The notes beneath the pieces were generated by a model. That model saw only the letters and a list, made by a program, of their open reading frames with translations, had not been told where the DNA came from and did no database searches. Below, piece after piece: positions 1-8,831 of a DNA stretch of 19,341 nt (positions within the stretch are counted from its first letter, which is position 1; every line of letters starts with the position of its first letter). Origin of the DNA: Terfezia claveryi (taxonomy: Eukaryota > Ascomycota > Pezizomycetes > Pezizales > Pezizaceae); NCBI GenBank assembly GCA_015179025.1, contig WHUX01000562.1, positions 1 through 19,341 of the forward strand. The letters are read 5' to 3'. The position numbers and the translations under genes were made by a program.

Positions 1-194
1 TAAGATAAAAAAAGATTAAAATTCACAACAATTACTTATATATACTCGATTTTCCCCACATATAATCTACAAATATTCTCTATTTCTTATATAGATTTTT
101 TAAAAATATTTATCTCCCTCCTCCACCTTTAACGGTCCACTTGTGTAGTCGAGGTTTGTTGAATGCGGAAAAGTAGTGGCACGCGCGAGTGAGC
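1..194. other. AT-rich stretch, no gene seen
   Basis: The first 120 bases are strongly AT-rich with no open frame of note. The rest leads into the degenerate frame that begins at 195. No RNA gene, inverted repeat or promoter motif is evident. Confidence 0.5.
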
Positions 195-563
195 ATGGCA
201 ATGAATCAGCCAAGTCATCGTCATCGAATTTCCGACACCACTGTACCGAGATCGTTCTCAGGCTCGGAGATGGAAACATTCATTACCGGTTCCATAACTG
301 GACTTTTTCCATCTCCCCATTCCCGCCATCAATGTTGCTTGTGCCGTCGAACGCGGACCTGAGTGCTGCAGTGATGGACAGGAAGCACAAGGAATTTGGT
401 GAAGTTCCGGAAGCACATGAAGCACCTGAAGGTCGCGTGCTTCCTGAAGTGCAGATGGTGCGTCATGACGCGGCTTTCGTTTCTGCTGATACATACCTTA
501 TCTGGCAAGCACACCAAGCTCAATGTGGCAAGATTCGCTGCTGGACTAGCTCTAGGCCAATAA
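195..563 (+). pseudogene. Degenerate reading frame, possibly C2H2 zinc-finger-like
   Basis: One forward frame reads coding-like text from ATG 195 to TAA 561-563, interrupted by two TGA codons at 360 and 372. It contains a CCLC motif (about residues 47-50), a basic KFRKHMKH segment about 25 residues later, and then CRWC followed by two histidines. This pairing of Cys and His recalls C2H2 fingers, but the second spacing (10 residues between Cys and the first His) is not canonical. Both stops could come from CGA or TGG by transition. A longer open frame in another phase (176-697) has less natural composition and is taken as a shadow. Function is not assigned; it could also be non-coding. Confidence 0.22.
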
Positions 564-1209
564 GTAATCGATTACGAAAGCGAAGATACGGAACCCATAT
601 AGATGCCGCCCACCGGATGCCCTCCCCCAATCCCAATGCTCATGAGTTTGCTAGGGAAGATGGTACTTCCATAAGTATGGCATTACACGGCTACTAGCGC
701 TTCTTAATAATCTAGAATATGACGTACATCAAAGGGCAATGGAGTATGAGAAAGAAAAGGTAGCGACTTGGCGCGAGTCGCCGGCAATGAGTAAATCAGA
801 CCACACCACCGCCCCAGCGTCAGACACGAGCACCCAAACCTCTCCAACCCTAGCAAGAACCCTGGTCCTCCATGCGGCACCGACAAAATTCAAGCCAGGC
901 CAGATACGACGCTGGATCGAGGAGGACAACAAAGCAACCGCAGTCCAAATCTTGGGGATACGCTGGTTAACGCAAGAACACAGAGGGGCTTCGCATGGGA
1001 AGAAAAATCTTGCGCACCACAGGATACGATTGGTACAGATGAGACTGTGGAGGAATTCCCACTCGAGCATTATCGTTTTTTAAGGGTTTTCTGCTGGCCG
1101 ATTTTCCTACCAGCGCTTGGTTTCCCCCACTTGAGCGTGTTTTATTACGGGCTGCGATATGTTTTTTGTGTTTTCTTTTTGGGGTCGTGGCCCACTCAGG
1201 CCTCTTCGG

Positions 1210-1235
1210 GTCATCGGACACTGTCCGTTGATGAC
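1210..1235 (+). other. Stem-loop in the retroelement 3' region
   Basis: gtcatc pairs with gatgac and ggaca with tgtcc around a one-base loop, with a three-base bulge on the 3' side. It lies about 140 bp upstream of the poly(A) tract. Confidence 0.4.
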
Positions 1236-1309
1236 AGCAGGGGGGCCCTTGATCCCGCTTTATGTACCTAATGTCGGACCTGGCGGATTAACTTGCCTTG
1301 ACCCTGAAT

Positions 1310-1329
1310 CCACCCGGGTTTCCGGGTGG
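1310..1329 (+). other. Perfect 8-bp stem-loop near the LINE tail
   Basis: ccacccgg and ccgggtgg pair perfectly around the loop gttt, 47 bp before the poly(A) tract. Structured 3' ends of this sort are known recognition elements for some LINE reverse transcriptases. It could also be a GC-rich coincidence. Confidence 0.45.
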
Positions 1330-1376
1330 CTCCTCAAGGTCCCCCCCCTAACGGGACCGCATAGGTAACAAGTATC

Positions 1377-1392
1377 AAAAAAAAAAAAAAAA
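1377..1392 (+). repeat. Poly(A) tract, 16 A
   Basis: An uninterrupted run of 16 A ends the candidate LINE element. It is best read as the 3' tail of a target-primed insertion. Confidence 0.6.
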
Positions 1393-1660
1393 TGTACACC
1401 TCAATATATCGATGCATTCTGCACTGGACCACACTTGCCCACCTACCCCCAGTGTTCCTCAGCTTCCATAGTCACTGCTTCAACGGTGGTTGAAATCTAA
1501 AACCCAAAATAAGGAACTTACTCAATCGCAAATAAGTAACCAATCGACCTCGAGGACATTCCGATGTGGACCAAGTACAAATACAACCTCATTCCACAAC
1601 TTTCTTAACTCCGCTCTAGTTTTGTTGCATGTTACTATCTTCTCTCGTTACAATATGATA
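1393..1660. other. Intergenic, no gene seen
   Basis: This AT-rich sequence lies between the poly(A) tract and the start of the duplicated block. One short forward frame (1490-1681) has no recognisable features and runs into the duplication, so it is not called. Confidence 0.45.
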
Positions 1661-1775
1661 GCTAGAAATCAAGTATCATGATCATGACATGGATACAAAT
1701 AAACAGTTCAATACTATAAGCAAAAGGGAAAGAAGAAAGATATAGTCAAATTCAACTACGGAAATAAGAAGGGAG

Positions 1776-4700
1776 TTAGGCTAATGGAATTTCGCAAGTC
1801 AACCCACAACCCCTACGAGAATGAATGAGGAAAATAACATCATTATAAGCTGCGGCCAGGAGTACTCCCTGAATTGAATAGTTAAGACCTAAAAACCTGT
1901 TCCCCAACCATCGCAATCTTTGTTCCAGCAGCTCCACCACGGTTTGCCAATCACGTCTACGCGCTTCATCGAGTGCAGTCGCCCCCATGCTTGTTATCGA
2001 CTGCGGTCTGCACCGCTCTGTAGTAGCAATCCCACGATTTGGGCATTGCCATGACGAGCAGCAATGTGCAGTGCGGTCTCGCCATCGGAGTTAGTGGCAT
2101 TAATGCTTGCAGCTTGTCCAGACACTTTCATGCCTCAAAATGGTTATTCTCGGCTGCAAGATGAAGTGCACTCGAATTGCGGTCAATCGTGGCATTAATG
2201 GTTGCACCTTTGTCCAGTAGCACTTTCACGACTCAAATGGTTATTCTCGGCTGCAAGATGAAGTGCACTCGCATTGCGGTCAATCGTGGCATTAATGGTT
2301 GCACCTTTGTGCAGCAGCAATTTCACGACCTCAAATGGCCTTCTCGGCTGCAATATGAAGCGCGTCTCACTCCAGTGAGTCTTGGCATCAATGCTTGCGC
2401 CTTTATCGCAGCAGCAATTTCACGACCTCCAAATGGCCCTCGTGCTGCAATATAAAGCGCGGTTCGATTCTGTGATTCATGGCATCAATGCTTGCGCCCT
2501 TGTCCAGCAACATTTTCAGGACTGCAAGTAGCCCTCTCGTCTGCCTATATGAAGCGTCTATTCACTCACTCAGGCATAATGGTTGCGCCCTTGTCCAGCA
2601 ACATTTTCAGGAACTGCAAGGCCTTTCTCGGCTGCTATATGAAGCGCGGTCTCTGTCCGGCTTGTCGTGGCATTAATCATTGCGCCCTTGTCAGCAGCAC
2701 TTTCACTACCTCCAAATGGCCTTTCTCGGCTGCTTATGAAGCGAGGTTCTGTCTGGCTTGTCGTGGCATTCAATCGTTGCGCCCTTGTTCAGCAGCATTC
2801 ACTACCTCCAAATGGCCCTTCTCGGCTGCTATATGAAGCGAGGCCTTTCAGTCTACGTGGCATAATCTTTGCCCCTTGTCCAGTAGCAATGTCACTACTT
2901 CCAAATGGCCCTTCTCGGCTGCTATATGAAGCGCGGTCCTTTCCAGTCTACCGTGGCATTAATCTTTGCCCTTGTCCAGTAGCACTTTCACTACCTCCAA
3001 ATGGCCTTTCTCGGCTGCCTATGAAGCGGGTCTTTGATTCTGTTGGCATAATCGTTGCGCCCTTGCAGTAGCACTTTCACTACCTCCAAATGGCCGTTCT
3101 CGGCTGCCTATATGAAGCGCAGTCTCTGTCCAGTTTGCGTATTAATCGTTGCGCCCTTGTTTAGCAGCATTTCACTACCTCCAAATGGCCTTTTCGCTGC
3201 CGTATGAAGCGCGGTTTGATTCTGGTTTCCATGGCATCAATCGTTGCGCCCTTGTCCAGCAGCACTTTCACTACTCCAAATGGCCCTTCTCGGCTGCCAT
3301 ATGAAGCGCGGTCCCTTTCAGTCTACCGTGGCATCAATGTTGCGCCTTGTCCAGTAGCATTTTACTACCTCCAAATGGCCCTTCTCAGCTGCTATATGAA
3401 GCGCGGTCCTTTCCAGTCTCGTGGCATTAATCGTTGCGCCCTTGTCAGCAGCACTTTCACTACTCCAAATGGCCTTTCTCGGCTGCTATATGAAGGCGGT
3501 CTCTGTCCGGCTTGTCGTGGCATTAATCGTTGCGCCCTTGTTCAGCAGCACCTTCACTACCTCCAAATGGCCTTTTTCGGCTGCTGTATGAAGGGCGTTC
3601 TTAAGTTTGGATTATCAATCGTTGCGCCCTTGTCCAGTAGCAATTCACTACTCCAAATGGCCTTCTCGGCTGCTATATGAAGCGCGGTCCTTTCCAGTTT
3701 GTCGTGGCATTAATCGTTGCGCCCTTGTCCAGTAGCACTTCACTACCTCCAAATGGCCTTTCTCGGCTGCCGTATGAAGCGCGGTTTGATTCTTGGTAAT
3801 CCATGGCATTCAATCGTTGCGCCCTTGTCAGTAGCACTTCACTACCTCCAAATGGCCGTTCTCGGCTGCTATATGAAGCGCAGTCTCTGTCCAGTTTGTC
3901 GTGGCATTAATCGTTGCGCCCTTGTTAGCAGCACCTTCACTACCTCCAAATGGCCTTTCTCGGCTGCCGTATGAAGCGCGGTTTGATTCTGGTAATCCAT
4001 GGTATCAATCGTTGCGCCCTTGTCCAGTAGCATTTGCACGACATCCGAACGGCCCTTCCCCGCTGCCATATTGAGAAGTGCGGTCTTTTGCCTGCCTGTC
4101 ATAGTATAAATGGTTGCGCCCTTGTCCAGCAGCACTTTAACTACCTCCAAATGGCCCTTCTCGGCTGCTATATGAAGCGCGGTCCCTTTCCAGTCTACCG
4201 TGGCATCAATCGTTGCGCCCTTGTCCAGTAGCACTTTTACTACCTCCAAATGGCCTTTCTCAGCTGCTATATGAAGCGCGGTCTCTGTCCAGTTTGTCGT
4301 GGCATTAATCGTTGCGCCCTTGTTCAGCAGCACCTTCACTACCTCCAAATGGCCTTTCTCAGCTGCTATATGAAGCGCAGTCTCTGTCCAGTTTGTCGTG
4401 GCATTAATCGTTGCGCCCTTGTTCAGCAGCACCTTCACTACCTCCAAATGGCCTTTTCGCGGCTGCTGTATGAAGCGCGGTTCGATTCCGGTAATTCATG
4501 GCATCAATCGTTGCGCCCTTGTCCAGTAGCACTTTTACTACCTCCAAATGGCCTTTCTCAGCTGCTATATGAAGCGCGGTCTCTGTCCAGTTTGTCGTGG
4601 CATTAATCGTTGCGCCCTTGTTCAGCAGCACCTTCACTACCTCCAAATGGCCTTTCTCAGCTGCTATATGAAGTGCAGTCTCTGTCCAGTTTGTCGTGGC

Positions 4701-6202
4701 ATTAATCGTTGCGCCCTTGTTCAGCAGGACCTTCACTACCAAATGGCCTTTCTCGGCTGCCGTATGAAGCGGTTTCGATTCTGGTAATTCATGGCATCAA
4801 ATCGTTGTGTCCTTGTCCAGTAGCACTTTCACTACTTCAAATGGCCTTTCTCGGCTGCTATATGAAGCGCGGTCTGATTATTGTCAGCCATGGCATCAAT
4901 CGTTGCGCCTTTGTCCAGCAGCACTTTCACTACCTCCAAATGGCCCTTCTCGACTGCCGTATGAAGTGCGGTCCAATTCTCGTTAGTCATAGCATTAATG
5001 GTTGCGCCCTTGTCCAGCAGCACTTTCACAATCTCCAAATGGCCCACATTGGCTGCTATATGAAGCGCAGTCCAATTGCAGCTGTGGTGGTATCAATGGT
5101 TGCGCCCTTGTCTAGCAGTACTTCAACAAGGTCTGTTCGACCTTTTTAGCCACAATATGAATTGCTGTTTCACCGAATGCATTTTTAGCATCAATGCTGC
5201 CCAACTTGTCAAGCAGCCGATTCACGCTCAGTTCGGCTCTGAAGTATCTTGCCCTCGTTGCCGGCATTGATAGTATCTCAACCAGATTGCCCAATGACGC
5301 CCGGGCAGTTTTCCTAGTTTGGTTACCTTCTTGTCTCATTTCCGGCTCGCCATTTCTGTTGCCAGTGAGGTCCATTGTGTAGCGCTGCGACATAATTCCA
5401 ATATCTCCTCCTTCTTAGCCTTAAGCATCTCTGCCGTAACACCATTTCCATGTAGCTCCCTACATAGGTCCTTCCATGCTTCCTTCGAATTCGAGCCTAT
5501 TGTAAGGGCGAATGATGCAATCGAGTTCAAAGATGCAACTGATCCTCTGCGGTGGAGGCCTATGCCTAGAAATATCTGCCTGAGCTGTTCCTGGATTGCA
5601 ACAAGCTGTGCGGTGTGCTGTACAAGGCTCGCATTCTGCTCACCCCAGTTGGGTACTCTGGTTTGCAATGTGGCCACTATATTGGTGAAAAATTAGATAT
5701 GGATAGCACACTATAGTCTTACACAATACCAGAACGAGGCTATGGTCTATAGATACGATAGGGTCAGGGATTGAAGTGGGTATGAACGTACACCATGAGA
5801 CTCGTATTGAACGCAGTAAGCAGGCCAACATGTATTACAATCCTCTCCCTAAACCCAGCCAAATCCTCCAGGCCCCATTTGAGCCGATCAAACGATACAC
5901 TGTGATTTTCCATTAAACTGTTGTATTTTTGGAGGAGAGCGTCAAGCTCCTTCATGATTAACTGTAATCCATCATGCAAAATCTTGAGGTCTTCCGTTTG
6001 TTTTGCGCTTAAGGTGGAGCTATTATTTCCGTATCCCTGATTGCATAGCTGGTCTTCGATTTGCTTGTATACAGCGTGGAGGGATAAAATCTCTTGCGAG
6101 AAGTTGCGGAATTGCTCGGGGGCGCCTGCGTACGCACTGAACACGTTCCACACGAGGGTCCCAACACTCCACAAAATCGCCTATTGAAAACCCGAAAGTC
6201 AT
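1776..6202 (-). pseudogene. HeLo-like N-terminal/ankyrin-repeat gene, frameshifted copy B
   Basis: This is a paralogue of the intact gene at 14904-17457. The ATG at 6200-6202 starts the same MTFGFSIGDF N-terminus, but a one-base insertion near 6170 shifts the frame. The domain then continues open (GTLVWNVFSAYAGAPEQF onward), about 13 residues different from copy A over some 120. A probable intron lies at 5677-5791 (donor GTACGT, acceptor TATAG), in the same place as in copy A but longer. Exon 2 has frame changes near 5650, 5370 and 5130. The ankyrin array then reads consensus ALHIAAEKGHLEVVKVLL units in shifting frames. Uninterrupted stretches remain at 3869-4447, 4404-4742 and 4832-5047. The C-terminal VTALDEA-type unit sits near 1980 but is followed by a different frame from copy A. 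It is either a true pseudogene or a real long-array gene damaged by consensus errors; the exon 1 insertion lies outside the repeats and favours decay for at least part of it. Confidence 0.8.
2010..5190 (-). repeat. Expanded ankyrin-coding tandem array, about 33 units of 99 bp
   Basis: The phrase around atgaagcgcggt recurs about 33 times at roughly 99-bp spacing, each unit encoding one ankyrin repeat on the minus strand. From about 4060 to 5150 the average spacing is close to 99. From about 2450 to 3900 it falls to about 95-97, because most units have lost one to several bases. Units at 4232-4445 and 4530-4742 are nearly identical, showing a recent three-unit duplication. Confidence 0.85.
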
Positions 6203-6296
6203 AGCGGAGATGGGATTTGGCTCTCGGGTTTGGGAAGTGCAATAGCGGTGGATTCGCTTGTGGGGAATATTGATGAACTGCTGGACTACCAACGTG

Positions 6297-6342
6297 AGGT
6301 GGGGTTTTCTATTTTTATCGTTCGCTACGGAACGAATGAGAA
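6297..6342 (-). promoter_or_regulatory. Conserved upstream block of copy B
   Basis: These 46 bp match 17544-17589 with a single mismatch, while the sequence between block and ATG is much less conserved. The block lies about 95 bp upstream of the copy B ATG (87 bp in copy A). On the gene strand it contains cgataaaaatag and aaaaccccacct. It is a candidate core promoter or upstream activating element; recent duplication alone could also explain part of the identity. Confidence 0.4.
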
Positions 6343-6420
6343 CCATCTTGCTATTACGTGCAGGAATTGCAACCCTTGTCGTTGTTATCACCTGCAAGTG
6401 CAGCATCGAAGTAGCCAGTT

Positions 6421-6740
6421 GTCAACAAGAGCTGTATCATGTGTCATACTCCACCTTGGCGAATTGGCAAGCACACTCATTGGCCAGGCGTCACAGAGTT
6501 TCAGACGAGACTGTAGCCGTGACAGTCACGAAATACCCTGTGACGCCTACAGAATTCAATATCCAGCGCGCAATACTCTCATAACACAATGGCTTCTCAA
6601 CACAGATGCTCATGGTCGAAACCTGGTTCGGAGCGCTTGGTAGCATGGATGCAAGAGAATCAGGAAGAGCTACGAGGGAAGCCAATAACATCGCCAAAGC
6701 TGGTTGAACAACAGGTATTCTTAAATGATTACCATATTAA
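6421..6740 (+). mobile_element. PIF/Harbinger-type remnant, 5' part (copy 1)
   Basis: The block starts with gtcaacaagagctgtatcatg, which corresponds to the left terminal repeat of the second copy at 12426. Shared text resumes at cgcgcaata near 6567 and runs through the SANT-like gene start. Homology stops abruptly at 6740, where the foldback element begins, and is not recovered on the far side of it. The sequence begins about 30 bp from the end of the copy B promoter duplication. Confidence 0.5.
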
Positions 6741-6745
6741 GAGAA
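6589..6745 (+). pseudogene. Myb/SANT-like DNA-binding protein, N-terminal fragment
   Basis: ATG 6589 opens a frame with the motif SERLVAWMQENQEELRGK, then KLVEQQVFLNDYHI, which is the first half of the Myb/SANT-like domain typical of proteins accompanying PIF/Harbinger transposons and of many fungal relatives. In that system the Myb-like partner helps the transposase bind DNA. The frame is intact up to about 6740 and is then cut by the foldback insertion: the second half of the domain (the ITDKVSNMKRSWKK part seen in copy 2 at 12700) is missing. Start choice follows the equivalent ATG of copy 2. Non-functional as it stands. Confidence 0.6.
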
Positions 6746-7330
6746 AAACCTTTAAATGCCCTCCGGGTAACACGGACTACTGTAAAATGCCCTCCACTTA
6801 GTGGAACATGTCTAAGATACAACACTAAACCACTCTCTCTACTAGACCAACACCCTCGCTGCTTGGCATGGCTATATGCAAAGGCCCCTTTTTTATGCCA
6901 GACTAACACGCGCCCATGCAGTTCAGCATACCTACCTAGCATACCCAGCATACCCAGCATAACCGACACGCAGCATACCCGTCCCCATACCCAGCAGCAT
7001 ACCGCGCCCATACTCAGCAGCATACCGCGCCCATACCCAGCACACTCCGCAACATACTCAAATTACCTAGTACATGGCGATATCTCTCAGTGCTTCTGTA
7101 GTAGGCTTGTGCTTCGGGGGGGGTCCGCTAATCTGTTCACGCATATTACAGGCTCCTATAGCTATACCAGTACTACCTAGACTTCATGCGCTTTTTCTAT
7201 GGCTAATATACCATGTATGATTGCTTTATTACTCCATATACTCTTAAGGCAGGCATGCTTTAAATTACGCGCTGCGATAATTATCTGTTGGTTTGATATG
7301 CTTTGTAGTTACCGTCCTGCTTCAGGGTAA
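6741..7330 (+). repeat. Left arm of long inverted repeat
   Basis: This arm is the inverted partner of 7751-8312. Matching runs include the tip, a phrase near 6795-6900 (taagatacaacactaaacc and tatgcaaaggcccc), a region near 7080-7200, and tgctttaaattacgcgctgcgat near 7260. Confidence 0.8.
6926..7045 (+). repeat. CAGCATACC minisatellite inside the left arm
   Basis: Degenerate 9-10 bp units of the type cagcatacc recur about ten times. The mirror copy in the right arm has a different number and order of units, so the tract has changed length since the arms were identical. Confidence 0.65.
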
Positions 7331-7750
7331 CCTGGTGTTCCCCACTCGCTTCTATTGCATTTGTATCTTTAATATGTCTAAACTACTGTAGTTTATATTT
7401 TCGCATAGTTTGTAGGTGCGGGTGTCAGAGTAAACCTATACACAGTGTTGAATGAACTTCAGAGTGAGATCTTACCGTAATACCATACTCTATAAATAAA
7501 ACATCACTAGAAGTACAAGTTGGCTATTACTTACCAACATAGAGAGCACATATATGATCTTTAGCCGAGAGCGAAAGTATTTAGAATAATCATCTCTATA
7601 TATTTTATGATTATACATATATATATTTTGGTGCTATGTACGGAGTATATTCTACTATAATAGGCAATCTATCATTGGGAACACAACTACCTACCGGCAG
7701 CGCATGCCTGGTCATACGCCAAGAGCCACAAGCACAGACCTGAGCGAAGA
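7331..7750. other. Centre of the foldback element, no gene
   Basis: This unique AT-rich spacer lies between the two arms. No open frame with recognisable coding character is present on either strand. Confidence 0.5.
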
Positions 7751-8312
7751 TTACCCTGAAGCGTGATTGTAACTGCGACCGCATCTAACCAACAGATAGC
7801 TATCGCAGCGCGTAATTTAAAGCATGCCTGCCTATAAGAGTGTATGGAGTAATCATACATGGTATATTAGCCATAGAAAAAGCGCATGAAGTCTAGGTAC
7901 TGGTATAGCTATAGGAGCGCGTAATATGCGTGAACAGATTAGTGGACCCCCCCGAAGTACAAGCCTACTACAGGAGCTGAGAGATATCGCGATGTGCTGG
8001 GTGATTTGAGTATACTGCGAAGTGTGCTGGGTATGGGTGTGGGTATGCTGCTGAGTATGGGCGCGGGTATGCTGGGTATGCTGGGTATGCTGGGTATGCT
8101 GGGTAGGGTATGCTGAACTGGTGAAGCGCATGATAGCGACGCGTGTTACCTAGTCTGGCATAAAAGGGGCCTTTGCATATAGTCATGCCAAGCAGCGAGG
8201 GTGTTGGTCTAGTAGAAAGAGTGGTTTAGTGTTGTATCTTAGACATGTTCCACTAAGTGGAGGGCATTTTACAGTAGTCTGTGTTACCTGGAGGGAATTT
8301 TAAAGGTTTCTC
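7751..8312 (-). repeat. Right arm of long inverted repeat
   Basis: This arm is the inverted partner of 6741-7330. It is slightly shorter; differences include G/A changes near the tip (cctggaggg against ccgggaggg in the matching orientation). Confidence 0.8.
8026..8116 (-). repeat. GGTATGCTG minisatellite inside the right arm
   Basis: The units ctgggtatg are regular near 8070-8100 (at least four clean copies), more uniform than in the left arm. This points to slippage after the arms formed. Confidence 0.65.
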
Positions 8313-8504
8313 TATACAGAGACTCTCGTTAGAAGCATACGCTCCGGACCAGGTGAAATATGCTTGTAACCAATATATTTTTCCTATACTAGAGAATGGA
8401 AAAAAAGGTAGACCGAGCAAGGAAAGGTTACAAAATAGGATTATAAATACAGACACCAAATAACAAATATGAGTCGAAAATACAAATTAAAAAAAAAAAA
8501 AAAA
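8313..8504 (+). other. Short open tail ending in a 16-A tract
   Basis: From about 8302 an open frame runs through the element edge and on to TAA at 8461-8463, with a basic stretch GKKGRPSKERLQNR that looks AT-hook-like. A run of 16 A follows at 8489-8504. The A run could be a retroposition tail, with 8313-8504 as the end of an older insertion. No homologue is recognised. Confidence 0.25.
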
Positions 8505-8831
8505 GACAAAGGAGCGGAAGGTATATCAGGAGGAGAGGGCTGAACCGACAGAACCTGCGTTGAACATGTTGACTTCTGTGCTGAACCCAAGAGTTTCTAT
8601 GCGGCCTTTCTCCCGCTTGAGACATCTTGCAGCTCAGTGATGTTGGGATTGAAGAGAGAAGAGGAGCAACTCTTCGATGTAGGTCCTAACTGCCTGGGTG
8701 TAACTAGGGGAGTGGCAGTGGCTCAGTTCTCAGTCCATTGACACGCCTGTCGTTGCGGAACATCGTGCAGGGTTATCTCTTATCGATAAACATACCCAAT
8801 ATGGCAAGGCGCCTCTCTTGTTACAAACATA
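8505..8831 (+). other. Unassigned sequence with a 65-codon open stretch
   Basis: One forward frame is open from 8544 to the stop TGA at 8739-8741, with text such as CVEHVDFCAEPKSFY. It lacks an upstream ATG and shows no known domain. It may be an exon remnant or chance. Confidence 0.15.

Larger units (their letters stand above)
739..1392 (+). mobile_element. Truncated LINE-type (possibly Tad1-like) retroelement, ORF1 fragment plus 3' tail
   Basis: The frame starting at 739 contains KFKPGQIRRWIEEDNKAT followed by VQILGIRWL, which resembles the RNA-binding part of ORF1 (gag-like) proteins of fungal non-LTR retrotransposons. A one-base frame change near 985 leads into MGRKILRTTGYDWYR and then TGA at 1039-1041, which reads as the natural continuation. 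Directly after comes about 330 bp of non-coding sequence with two stem-loops and a 16-A tract at 1377-1392, as expected of a LINE 3' end. No reverse transcriptase is present, so the copy is internally deleted or chimeric. The family call rests on remembered sequence texture, not on a search. The 5' end is undefined. Confidence 0.4.
1661..6390. repeat. Segmental duplication, copy B (with promoter and 3' flank)
   Basis: The block is collinear with 14701-17650. Shared parts are the 3' flank from aatcaagtatcatga onward, the gene 3' end, the ankyrin array, exon 1 and intron position, the 46-bp promoter block (6297-6342) and further upstream text ending near 6390. It is longer than copy A because its ankyrin array has about twice as many units. 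Both copies have the same orientation, so this is a direct tandem duplication now separated by mobile elements. Confidence 0.85.
6741..8312. mobile_element. Foldback-type element with long inverted repeats
   Basis: The left arm (6741-7330) and right arm (7751-8312) are inverted copies with scattered substitutions and small indels, around a 420-bp AT-rich centre (7331-7750) with no gene. The ends carry a repeated motif: the tgccctcc phrase appears at the tip and again about 37 bp inside, separated by gggtaacacggactactg. Termini are gagaaa..cctttaaa on both sides; the exact target duplication is ambiguous (a TTAA, TTTAAA or TA duplication would all fit). No transposase is encoded, so it is non-autonomous. 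It interrupts the SANT-like fragment of a Harbinger remnant. Superfamily not assigned. Confidence 0.75.

Noticed and set aside
176..697. A 173-residue forward frame
   Set aside because: It begins at a non-ATG codon and has no domain; the frame starting at 195 in another phase has more coherent Cys/His spacing, though it too is weak.
2177..5149. Many forward-strand frames with repeating text such as CALVQQH and MALLGCYMKRG
   Set aside because: They are antisense shadows of the ankyrin repeats on the minus strand; their periodicity follows the 99-bp unit, and breaks fall wherever the array changes frame.
2010..5190. Regularly spaced repeats that might be read as a CRISPR-like array
   Set aside because: The unit is 99 bp throughout with no unique spacers and encodes ankyrin repeats; the genome is fungal.
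6721..7180. A 151-residue forward frame rich in YPAHPA/SIPSIP text
   Set aside because: It is made by the minisatellite in the foldback arm; the mirror frame on the other arm (7853-8186) has the same origin.
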